DNA of 64,000 bases from Agriotes lineatus (lineage: Eukaryota > Arthropoda > Insecta > Coleoptera > Elateridae), in contig OW679197.1 in assembly GCA_940337035.1 (NCBI GenBank), positions 57,929,903-57,993,902 of the forward strand, given 5' to 3'. The notes below the pieces were generated by a model. The model ran no database searches and was not told where the DNA came from. It worked only from the letters and a program-made list of their open reading frames with translations. Position 1 is the first letter of the stretch, and each line of letters opens with the position of its first letter. A program made the translations under genes and the position numbers. Below are positions 22,713-34,385 of the stretch, one piece after another.

Positions 22713-25472
22713 GTTTTGCTATTATTACAAATTCACGTAATGCGCATTACTAAGTGTTTCCTTTTGATGTTTCTGTATTATTAGCAAAGTTCAGATATGT
22801 GTACCTATTACATGACCGCACTTACGAGGAAAGTTACGGGTCAACCACTTTATGAATTTTTCCAGTGCTTATAATTATGTAGTTCATTCTGTTATGAAGT
22901 AAAGTTTTCCGCATATTTTTTCGTATTATTCAGAAAAATACACCTTTTCTTTAACCGCGATGAAAGATTTGTATATTTATTGTTGCTTATTTTTAATTCG
23001 AGATCTTTTTTGTCAAAGAATTTTTAACACTTATCTAGACAAAACCAGATAGATGATGTATTTGAGTACTGGAGACGACGTGTGGGCTCGTGAAGAACAA
23101 CAAGAAAGAACAAACACTATTAAAATAGACGCTTTACATTGCAAACTAGCGCAAATTGGCAGTTGCGGCAGCGCCCCACGTCCTGCGACAAATTAGCCAA
23201 ATTGCCCCTTTTTACACGCCCTTGATACGTTGGCGGTTCACAGAAGTTTCGTAAGCAAGAATAACACTTGTAGCGCTTTGTTATGAAAATCAGCCTAGTT
23301 ATGAAGTGTGAGTCAGCTGAATGCAGCCTGCAAGTTCAGGGCAAGTGCGGTAGGTGCTGCGCCAGATTTAAATATTTCTATCAGCGACTTTTACGATGCA
23401 GATTGAATGCAGTGACTCGTGCTTTCGAATTTTTTCAGCAAAACTAATCAAGCGGCTCCCGCTGCATTTTAGCTGCCGTTTTTGCTGCCGCCCTTAAGTA
23501 GCAGCCTCGCTGCTAATTAAGTAACTAGCTCTTATTTCACTTCAAACATTTTAAGGATATATACAATTACACCATGTACAAAGTTTTAAATGTCTATCAA
23601 GGTGCGTGTTAGTGAATTTAATTTAGAAATAGCCACCCTTGCGGTCACTCGAGGTAGTGCACAAATCCCAAAATAATACCAGTTAAGGTGAAGTATAAAG
23701 CTCGCCTTAAGAGCTGTCGCTTTTAAAATAGCGCTATTTCCTGCACAACCTAGAAACGAGCTGGTATTTATTTAATGGTATTGGACACAAACCAACTAGT
23801 TTCTCCAACATGAATGAACCCCCATTCAGGTGTTTATTAGCATGACGTGCATTGTTGCTGGAGAAATATAAAATCTCGATTGTCAACATAAATTGCGCAT
23901 TGTGGCGAGTCCACTGCTTTTACTTTCACTCGCGCACCATGAGAAAATTTCCTTTTTCCAACAGCCTCGGAATACGCGTAAATAATATTTAATAGAAATG
24001 GTAGCAAAGTAATAAAACTCCAGTAAATATGTTTCCTACATGAGCAAATATTTGAAGTCTTTACATAAAACCTGTAAGCTATCAATAAAGTTGTAGTACA
24101 TAGATAAACCATCAGAAATAAGTTTTTAGCTGCTTTTTATTTCCTTAATATTGATATGAACACATTTTAAGCCTTAATGATTGTAATAGCAATTAATAAC
24201 ATTTCAAGCATATCAAATATTATTTTATAAAATATTCTATAAATGTAACAGTATTTTTGCAAATTGTATAAAATAGCATTGTCCTTGATAATAATTTGTA
24301 AAACAATATTAAAAATAGTGTTAGCCTTGATTTGAACAACAAAATGTAATCAGAGCAGGCTCGAAAATAATGTATAACAATGTAAGATCAAAGAAAAACA
24401 AACAATTGGGAAAACAAAGCCAAGCTGTAAAGTGGTGTTAATTTTGGCTTCCCCAATAAATAATTATTAATACGTGAATAAACACCCTTCTTCCAATTCG
24501 GTGTGTTTGAAATTAATTCTATATCCTTTGGGTAGACTGTAGTAAGTAAAAAGTGCTTAATTTGTGCATTGGGTGGTTCTCCAAGGCTGTATACGAGGGT
24601 CGAGCAGTGTAATTGGAGCTCTGTGAGCTAGAGGTAGGCAGCAACCTTCGTGGGACGCAGTTGGAACCCTAGGTGTGGGGCAACGGCTGAATTGTAGGTT
24701 TCGGAGCGGTCGAACTACAGGAGTCGGTCTGCAAAGCAGCAGTGCCTTTGTATCTGCAGGCCAACGAAGAAAAAAGAGGGGCCCAGGTATCGTAGGATTG
24801 GCTGGGGGCTCGAGTTATGCCCTAGTTTCCAGCAAAAGCAATAGAAAGGTCAGGAAAGTTTATCATAAAAGATTGAATTTAGTGAGTTGCAAGTGGCGTC
24901 AGCTTTTTGTGCATTTCCGGGGGACGCGCTTTTTTTTAAATTTGTGACGTGTATTTACTTACTGTTATTGTTATCAACTAGGATACACTTTAATTACGTA
25001 GTCACTGATAATTTGAGAAATTGTGAGGTTGGATGGCTCTATTTGAATTTTGTTTTCATTATTTAAAATATCCAGTATTGTAGCGGTCCCAGTGGGTAAA
25101 TGACTATTGTTCAAAGTATTTACAAGTGAAAGGACCCCGACATTTAAGTTGATAGCAAATGCATATCCAATAATGTATATAAATCAAGATAATACTTTGT
25201 AAGATGTAGAAACCCAACTCTTTGAGATGATAGTCTTTTATTTAAATAAACAATTCACACAAAAAAAATTAATTTCGCCCAAACTTTAATTGATCCCTGA
25301 AGGTTTTAAAGAATGTCCAATTTTATTGTATTCCTGAAACGCTCTTCAGCTGGTCCTGATTAAGTTATTCGATAGTGTCACCTACGCCGCTGCCCCCAGG
25401 CAGCTTCGAGAAAGCAATAAGGTACACAATAAACTTTTCATTTGAGCCTACAGAGCGAGCAGATAGCATCTC
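22713..25472. other. Intergenic, no gene recognised
   Basis: AT-rich sequence with a GC-richer block at about 23090-23530 and another near 24540-24950. A 90-codon plus-strand frame at 24675-24947 has no recognisable domain. Confidence 0.45.
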
Positions 25473-25748
25473 TCACACCTGGATTTGCTTATTAATATTA
25501 GTTATCCGAGCGACCTGGTTCGGCTTAACGGTAATAAAGAAGCCTATTTTATTGTGTTTGCCAGGTACAGTTACGCCAACATTTTTGAGCTGGTTAGGGA
25601 TATTTATAGAGCTTTCACTTGCGCTGCTGGTGGTTTTGGCAACTCGAACAATCACATAAATATTCCGAATTTCTTCATTAGCGAACCGATTAATAAATTC
25701 CAACCGCCTCGATTCCCAGATCTCCAAGTTCTCGACGGCCGGTGACAA
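25473..25748 (-). other. Unresolved open island, possible exon
   Basis: Frames are open on both strands across about 370 bp (25375-25748) of higher GC content than the surroundings. On the minus strand a 91-codon frame ends in caaatccag followed by gtgtgag, a plausible splice donor, and the next codon in frame is a stop, as expected if an exon ends there. No matching acceptor in the right frame was found. I do not recognise the protein. It could be an old exon, exapted repeat or chance. Confidence 0.25.
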
Positions 25749-26178
25749 ACGCAGCCCTTATCTAAACAAGTTAGGGCACTTAGGTCTTTGCCGGGCTTCG
25801 TATCGGGCCTGTCCGAAACAGATAGTGAAACAAGCTGGAAGGAATTGAGATGTGACCCCGCCCTTTTGTGGATCTATCACGTCGACACCTCGGTCGAAAT
25901 GGCCCCAAATTCCATCGGGTTGGGTGTCTACAGAATACAGAATATTTCTTATAACACAATCTTTTCCTTTTTCTCAAACGCAGCGCTTTAATTCTATGGA
26001 CTGTTCCTCTTGGTGGTTTTCAATGAAAATCGTACGACACTCATTAATGACCAATAGAAAAATTAGTTCACGAGCCGTATCCAAGACAACAAAAAAATTT
26101 CTTGGAAATTTTTTGTAGGTAGACATTACTTCTTTTTAGGGTTTGTGTCGTTACGATTTTCTTACCGAATCTTCATTC
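25749..26178. other. Intergenic, short open frames only
   Basis: Several short frames of under 90 codons on both strands; no domain recognised. Confidence 0.35.
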
Positions 26179-26314
26179 GAGCATTAATTCATATCCGGAA
26201 ATTATTTTTCGTGCATTCAACAACGTCCTAATTTGCCCTCGCGTCCCGCTCGGGCAAATTAATATGACGTTGTTGGAACGCACTCAAAAAAATTTCCGGA
26301 AAGAATTAATGCTC
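26179..26314. repeat. 136-bp foldback (hairpin) repeat
   Basis: Left arm gagcattaattc, tccggaaatt, caacaacgtc, aatttgccc is matched in reverse complement by the right arm gggcaaatt, gacgttgttg, aatttccgga, gaattaatgctc. Arms are about 60 bp with a short GC-rich loop. This fits a small foldback MITE; no target duplication is obvious. Confidence 0.85.
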
Positions 26315-27372
26315 TTATGAGATTATATGTGAAAATTGCTCTGCAATTAGCATAGCTTGACAGTATTTAACGACTGTTTTATTATTTATTCTAAGATAGA
26401 GTCTACAGGAGGGCACTGAAATTATTTCATTCTGGGAATAAGCGGCCCGAATAAGGTTCACACTGGTGAAAAGATATGATAACTTAAAAACGTTACTTAA
26501 TTATGCATCAAATAGTTACCATTGGATGTTAATTCCTGCCAAATCAACTTTCAATCTTTGAGTTTCACGTACTTATTAAAAAACAATACATCTGAAATAA
26601 CTGCAATTACGTACTGCTGTTGTTCGTCCGGGGTAATTATCGCTGCTTTTCCCAAGTTGTACGGAGCGTGGTCTCACCTGCAAAAAACGAGATGGAATTA
26701 GTAAAAATGAAGAACAAGCTTGAGAAATCTTAATTGAAAGCGCGGCCGATATTGGGGCGATTTATATTCCTTAGCACACTTCATAGTGCGCGTATTTGGT
26801 GCTGAAAATAAAGACCGCCGATCTCAAATCTTAATGACATTTAAAATACGGGTGATAAGGTCGGCATTCTTGTTTCTGCCGAGGAGAGAAGAGCCGTCGT
26901 GACGAGAGGCGAGAGATATTTTTCGATACGCCCAAAATGCTCGACACCTCACATTCAATACCGGCATTATAGATGTGTAGCCGCATTTTTGTCCGTGGCT
27001 TTCGTGCTCCAAAAAATCAGGCTAAGACGTTTAAGCTGCTTCCTGTTTTGGATATTAGTGCGTGCAGGGGCTTGTTGTTATTTTAATGTGATTGCAAATC
27101 GGGGCCGATGGTTGCTTTCAGAACGCCGACATGGCCAGAAATGCAGAAATTTAAATAAATATTGATTTAAGCGAGATCAAAAGACACCCGCAGATTTCAC
27201 TACATGAAAAGGACATTGTAAAAGACATATTTGTGTTGTCTCATTTAGTGTGTCCAGCACAACAATATTAAAACACAGCTGTGATTTGAACACATATATT
27301 ATTATTGTGATTGTTGACACACAATTTTAGCCTGTGACAAAAAAAAATTAAATATGCAAATTGAAACAAATT
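26315..27372. other. Intergenic, GC-richer block
   Basis: Non-coding, with a GC-richer repeat-poor block at about 26640-27160. No gene recognised. Confidence 0.4.
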
Positions 27373-27556
27373 GCTCTACTCAGATCCACAGACCTAAGAG
27401 ATAGAGTAACAAGGTCAACACATCATATGACACACACTTCACACAATGGTTCGGGGCAAGTTGAGCATTGTACCGCTAGATGCAAGCACATAAAGCACCG
27501 GCCTCTACACCGCAAGGTAAAAAGAGGTTAACGATAATACAATACAATACAATACA
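27373..27556 (+). mobile_element. 5'-truncated SINE, same family as 57.9 kb
   Basis: The body matches the full copy at 57893-58252: ctctactcag, cagacctaagagatagag, cacacttcacacaatggtt, ggggcaagtt, agcattgtac, cataaagcaccggcctctac. About 45 bp present in the other copy is missing after caatggtt. It ends in an (aatac)n tail. Near-identical flanks, ttgaaacaaattg on the left and ttgaaacaattg on the right, look like a target duplication. Confidence 0.8.
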
Positions 27557-30500
27557 ACTTGAAACAATTGAAATTGTTGTAGATTAGTAAAATTGTGAAC
27601 AATTAATGTTAGTGTCTCTACATATACTTATGTAAAAATTAAATGTAGCCATTAATTTTCTATTATTGAAAAGTTGTCGCGTCTTTTCACCACTGTGAAA
27701 TGCCTTTTTTTTATGTCAGTCACCTTTAAATGATTTGTGTTTTATTTCCCTTTGAACGCTTACCCTAGCAATGATTCCATTTATGTTTAAGCTATCCACG
27801 TCTAGATATCACACACAAATTGCAAGTTACTGAACTTCTTAGCGATTTCTTAAAACCCTGCGACCATCAATCCATCCCAGCCAACCATTAATTTCATTAC
27901 GGTTACGTCGTTACGTATATCGTAGGTATACAGGTGTAGTCAAGTGGCGGCAAAAATGAAATTACCGAGCTGCAATAACCTTTACCTAAATATCTCCGGA
28001 ATTAAATGGTTTTGTTTCACAAAACAACTGCAATAACAAATTTCACGGTTGGAAACGTTTCTATAGAGCATTTAATTTATTATTGTTTCCGACGTGATAC
28101 AATCTAACGGAGAAATAGCTGTACCAAATGTTTCGTTGACAGTGCGGGCATGTATGGGATATGATTAATTCCGAAAGCTTGTCATAATACAAGAAGGAAA
28201 AATTAATTGATGTCAAAATCAGTTACGACGGTGGAACAACACTTTCGGCCGGGAGCTGGTGAAGCGTAGATTCGCACTTTCATCATAGTCGCGGCTTATC
28301 TCGTGCCATCGCAATATTTTTCAGCTAACCCAGACATAAATTGCCACGGCCGGTGTAAGTCGGTATCGGAAACGGGCCTTGATTTACCTTTCGCTTTGTT
28401 TGAATGTATTCGATATTGTTATCTATCGCCGCGTGGAATGAACTTTATTTTGTGACAAACAAGTTCGTCGCGATCGCAGTGGGCGTGAGTACTTTCGGCC
28501 CGATATTCCGGCGACGATTCCCATAAATCATTTGAAGAATCTAACATTTCTCGCCTGAAAAGTCTGGTAATAAAAAATTGAATCCAGGCTCCGTCTCATT
28601 ACAAATAACATGTGTGCAACATTTCAAGATGTCTTACCTAAAATGTTATTAAAAAACAAATGCACTTTAATATAGCCACCGTACTATTTCGGAAAGTATA
28701 ACTTCACTGCAAAGCTATGGCAAAAATGAGTAGTGAAAAGCCACACAATCAATTCCTTTTAATCATTACAAAAGATGCCAAAAGTTCATTTAAACATATA
28801 ACTACATGTTAATAAATCCAATTATAGGCAGCTCTGAGACAATAGGACGCCATTAGCACAGAGGAGCAGAGAGGATTTAGAAAACTCACTTCTGGTGTAA
28901 ATCGGCTCAACGTTCTCTCCCCAGTCCTACGTAGCATAATCAGGAAGTGGCTTATCAAGATATATTTAAAAATGGAATGAAAATTGCTGAAAGGCAAAGG
29001 TCCTACAATTGTTCAACGACTTTGCTTTATCTAAGAACCTTCTATCTTCATTATATCCACCCGCTGGTGCATTTTCTCAAATTCTATCATACTAATCGAC
29101 CATAAAGAAAGCGAAAATTAACGGAGAGGCGTCATTTACTAAATCACAAGTCTCCATAACGGGTCAGACGCCAAATCTTAAGACGATTTCCATAAATTAT
29201 TTTTATCCAGTCTCCTGTTCACTTGGCAACAAAAAAAAACGATCAGTCGGACGGAAGTTACTAAAGGACCGCGCCAACACTTACGGCACAATTTCGTATA
29301 ATATTCCAAAACTCCGCAGAAAACGTCTGATGCTATTCAATACGAGATATCACGCACAGATTTACTCAAATAAGCCATAGAACGTAATATCAGAAATGAA
29401 CTCAAAGAAATTCACACGAGTGATGCAGTAGACACCGCCTAGTGCACTCGAATGCCAACTGTAAACCATCAATTTGCCAAAATAAACTCATTCTGACAGG
29501 TAAAAATTAAGCTGCCAGAGCTAATTAAACCAAGTAACTCTTTCAGACGGAGCTTAACAAAGCCAGGAAATATCACATAACACAAGGAGGGAAAATGCAA
29601 GAGTCCAACTGAAACATACACCTGCAGCTCTCAACGTAACCTCGTGGCAGAAAAAACACTTATATGCTTTAAATTTGCATAGCTAAGAAATAGCTTTTAA
29701 ACCAACAATAGAGCTTAACGTTGAAATGATCGTAACTAGCCACCCTTCTCTTTGCTTACTTTAAACATGCCTGGGTTGTAACTAACTTTCAAATTGGGTG
29801 AGAATATAAGTCAATGATACTTATTGTTGCGGTCTCAAAAATTCCATAAAATTACTTAGAAGACAGCTAAGTTTTGGTTTCATGACACAAAATAATATAC
29901 CGCATTTCACACTACCAAATCAGTTGCTGATATTGCTGTGAGTTGACTATTACCTTCATCTTTTGCAAAAAAGTTAATAGAAGCAACTTAGAATAAAACC
30001 TCAGCTTTGCCTTCATATTTGAAGCAATAAAATGTAACTTGAAAAAAGTAGCAAGAAGAAATAAAACCAAAACTGTGAAAGTGAAAAGCCGCTACCATCA
30101 CATTTAACACTGGTGAAAAGCCGCAACAATTTTATGAGATGTCGAGTTTTTTTTTTAATTAAAGATAATCTGCCACATTTATTGGATTTTAAAATATTTC
30201 CTAACGCAAATTAGAAGAAAGCTAAGTTCTAGGTACACATTTAAAGCACTGAAAAAGGCCAATCTAAACTCAAAATTAACAAGGACAAATAAAATCTAAC
30301 TTTCTTTGTTTAGCGATAGCATCAAAGAAATAAAATATCAATTCTTCTGTAATGATGGTAACGAACTGCAGACAACAAGTAGGCAGTCTTAATTATGTTG
30401 TCACATGAATGCTTTTGACTGGGCTATTTACTGACTTACTTTCGCACACATTAAAAATGTCATTAATTAAGCCTAAATCTAAGTAGGCTCTCAGCGAAAA

Positions 30501-31740
30501 GCAGCTGCACATGTATCTGTCATTACTCGCACAACATTTAATTTCAAATCTTATCTGTTTATCTGCGGCTCACCTAATTTATAGACCTTTCTACCTACAC
30601 TGCGTCCATTCAGTAATTCAGCACGTGCCAAAACACGAGCTGGGAAATTCATGATGTTTGCAATGTAGGCAGACACACCTAATACAGATTTATGAGAACT
30701 GGGATATCTGATAGCGCCGGTAAGAATATTTCAATTTTAAAAATAGGATTTATTTTATTGAATCCGTATATATTAAATTTTAAGGGATTTTCTGTGCAAA
30801 TTACAGGATAAATGCAGGAAACAATCTATACTAAGTCGTTATGCAACTTCTCTATTGGGGCCATTATGAGTAGCCATTAAAACAGATTTTTTTATGTTAA
30901 TGTGTTTAACGTGAGCCGTATTTACTGAAGCTTAAATGTCTTGAAATCTAAAACAAAATCGGTTATGCAACACAGCCTCGGCATAGTGCAGTTTGTTTAA
31001 TCACTGTTTAAGCTAGTTAAAAAGAGTAAATGGAAATTGCGTACGCTGCTTTATACGTTACATATCGATCCCAGCCATAAACGTCGAAGTTTTCGCATCC
31101 GCATAATAATTTCCAACAATCGTAAACGATCGAAAGCAGCAAAGCCTTTCTGGTCTACTTCCCTAAGCACGTAATTATCGTTTTTAGAATAAACTACAGC
31201 GTTAAAAGTTGGCAGTAAAGTGTACTGATCCACAACATACATCCCTGGCTCGGGCAAGCGTCGTAATGCATTTCCGGACGCAATTCCGGTGTGATCCGGG
31301 GCGGCCTTGAACTATCAGGCCTTATCAGCCAGTTAGTTAAAAGCGCGGCGCATTACACGCCGCAAAAAGTGGAAAAATGCCGTCGTCAAAAACGGATGAT
31401 CGATTAAAGGCAACGCTTTGATAATGAGGTTGACAGTTGGGCCCATCATCCATTATACGAGACAGCAGACATGTTCACGAAACCGCGCTGTCGCGCTCAA
31501 ACCAGATCGATTTTCGTAACGATTTTCGTCTCGATTTACTTTGGCTTGCGCAGGGCCAAACTGCAATGTGCGCATTAGCATTTCAAATTAAATTGCCCCG
31601 CAATGACTTAAGTAATGACATAACACGTCAGCCAGTTGCGTTACGGCTTTCGCGAAGTTGGGGCTACTGTACACCAAAATTTGCATCTGAAATTTTCAAC
31701 AAGAAACTTGAGCAGTATTACAGAGGAAAGTTAACATAAG
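27557..31740. other. Long non-coding stretch
   Basis: No open frame with a recognisable product and no clear mobile element over about 4.2 kb. GC-richer blocks near 28230-28530 and 31250-31640 stand out. The 31437-31739 frame (100 codons) has no domain. Confidence 0.4.
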
Positions 31741-31749
31741 TCAGAAAGA

Positions 31750-32200
31750 TAACGAGATCCGCAAAAGAAAGTAGAAATATACCTTGGAATCATTACAACA
31801 CAAGATGGAGACGACGTAGATATTCTATACAAATTTGGTAAAAGAAGGGCTGCGATAGATAATAAATTTCCTATTTCAGTTACAAGATATTAAAAAAATC
31901 AACAAAGAAATATGTTTCTCTTGAGTGAAGTTGTACCATCTATGCCTTTATGGGTCAGAGATCTGCGTACTTCAAACAAATATGCAAATCAGAATCACCA
32001 AATGGGCCGTATAGTAACCGAAACGAATATAGAAATGATAAAACTTTATAAAATATTAAGCGACACAATAGAGCCAAAAGATTTGCTGTGCCATTTTCGT
32101 TTAAATAGAATAGCCGAAGAAACACTACCGTGGAAAGTTTCAGGCTCGAAATGGACAGTTGGTCTCCCTCGCGTGGATTGTTTAATATTTAGCATAGTTG
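31750..32200 (+). pseudogene. LINE reverse-transcriptase C-terminal relic
   Basis: The translation contains VEIYLGIITTQDGDD followed by ILYKFGKRRAAI, the pattern seen after the reverse-transcriptase core of endonuclease-type LINEs (YLGS-I-DG with R-AA). Further on, in another frame, a degenerate FRLNRIAEE and WKVSG block resembles the C-terminal basic region. Stops and frame changes show it is dead. Confidence 0.6.
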
Positions 32201-32415
32201 AAGTGAGCGAGTACGGTCCTGTTGTGCATACATGGCTTAAATTTGTCTGTGTTCAGCGGGTTTTCGGGGAACAGATCTAGTCGCTTGCGGGCTTAGCCCA
32301 AAGCCAAACGTTTGTGAAGCCGCTTCTTGTGAATCGCACCTGCTGCGAAATAAAGGGCAGCTGTAGTTGTGTATTTTATTATACTTTTTATGTATTTAAC
32401 AGCAATTTTTGTATT

Positions 32416-32463
32416 TGTTAACATGACATTACTGATATATGTTAACATGACATTACTGATATA
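32416..32463. repeat. 24-bp tandem duplication
   Basis: Two perfect adjacent copies of a 24-bp unit beginning tgttaacatgacattactga. Confidence 0.9.
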
Positions 32464-34013
32464 ACCTTAAACTAATAGATAGAAAATACCAATGTGACTT
32501 TTAATACCACGACTGCCAACATAAATGTTTAACAAAATAATTTTACAGCCATCTAGTTCTAGAGGATGAAAGTCATACGCATACAATTGCGAACCAGCCG
32601 AGTAGCTTCGCGACGTCAGTCATTCGAGCTTTCTCGTCGACTTCGACTGGATTTCATATTGAAGTCATTCAAGAAATGACGTAATTCAGGGCAATACCAG
32701 TTCGAGAAGGTCCCAAGTATTTGAAGGTAACCTAATGTGGGAAACGATTACATCTTAAGTTATAAGATGTGGCCTTACGCTGTATTGTAAAGCTTTCGTG
32801 AGTGCATAGAAATGCGTTACATAGACAAACAATACGCATGCGAATTGAGAAAACGAGTTTTGAAGCACGAAGTTTGACAGCGGACTTTCATGCAGTCTAA
32901 CGTGCGCGCTTTTAGAAACAGTTATTCTGGCGTTTTGTTTTCAATGTTCTTTAAATGTAAATGCGAGTAGCCACGAGCTATTACACGTAGATTTTGCATT
33001 CCTAATTGACACTTGTGTTTAGGAATGGCCATTAAGTGTTAACCCTAATTTTTCATTTATTTTTATGTGTTTGAAAAATTAATATATCTGTGTTACTTGT
33101 GTATGCAAATTGGCTTTTCTTGTGCATATCTTTGAAGTCAGTTTCAGCCCGAGAGCACTACCGGTGCAGGCCAGCTTCCTGTTTTTGGCAAATAGTGATC
33201 GTTTGTAATCACGACTGAGGTGCTTAAAGGACATTCATGAGCTAGCAAGGTAAACAAACCGGTTAAATTAGTTACGTACGAAACATCTTATTTAAAGTTA
33301 ATGTTTCCATGGAGGGGCTACCAAACATATCATTACACATTGAGCTCCGTCTAGAAGAAGAAATAGAAAATGCCTCAAATTAGATGATAGTGTTGAGATA
33401 GTCATGGATCGAAAATGTTATTATATATTTTAGAAACACATCCAAAGCTATCGATTTTAGTCCCAACCAGTGGTTGTTAAAATGTTTAAATCGTCAATAT
33501 CATGGAAGTAATTATCTCAAATATAAATCTTCATCTGATAGAAAAACTCTTGTTGCATGTACGCATTTTCTTCTACTAGAGAAAACAGTTAATGTGAATA
33601 TGTAAAGCCTAGGAGTGGAAATGGGGGAATTATTTGGCAATCAACTAGTAGTGAAAGGAGAAGAAGAAATATAAATAGCATAGAATGGTCGATAGCAGAG
33701 AAAATGGCAGAACAAAAAGAGAAAAGTTAGTTAATTCTGGTCTTTGTGGGATAACAATACCGTGTCTATTTAGCGTCTATTACTACTACTTTAATTCTAC
33801 GACCATCTGTTGTAATTCCGGTTTTTCGGTGGTTTTCTTCCATTTTCAACTTACTCTATTTTTCATCCACTCTGTAATACCCCTTTTTGACCCATGATCC
33901 CTATAGCAGCTGGAGCAAAATGAAGCAAAATATAAATACTGTAGACTTTTCGAGGTGCTCTCTGTCAGAATTTTAAATACGGTTCTATCAGAATATTGCT
34001 CAACAGCGGAAGT
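32464..34013. other. Intergenic with possible LINE 3' tails
   Basis: No gene recognised. Short gaagaagaaat-type runs near 33354 and 33659 resemble the 3' tails of LINE fragments in this window, but the sequence before them is too degraded to assign. Confidence 0.35.
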
Positions 34014-34385
34014 AAACCGAACTATGAGCATAAGCAATATCTGAGTATGATTTACAAATAATACTGAAGAAAGGTGTATGAAACGGTTCGCAACTTAACA
34101 TCGTGTGAAAAGAGCAATATTGGGGTAGACTCCACGAGATAGAAATACACTCCATTGGAGAAGACAAAGGACTAAAATGGAAGACATAGTCGGTATCACA
34201 GCTGGAGGAAAATGGAGATGGGCAGGCCATGCCGCCCGAATGAATAAAGACGGATCAAACTCACTGTTGACTGGAAATCTTAGGGCGCGGGATCGATGAC
34301 GTAGAGAAAATTACAAGAAAATATGGATAGCACTAGCACAGGACAAAGATAAGGTGAGGAATTTAGGGGACGCAAATATTGCTGC
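34014..34385 (+). pseudogene. LINE C-terminal relic
   Basis: One frame reads RTKMEDIV, GGKWRWAGHAARMNKD, then YKKIWIALAQDKDK. This matches the C-terminal tail pattern of insect endonuclease/reverse-transcriptase LINEs (kWrWAGH-aRm, then W--lAqDr--W). Stops interrupt it. Confidence 0.7.
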
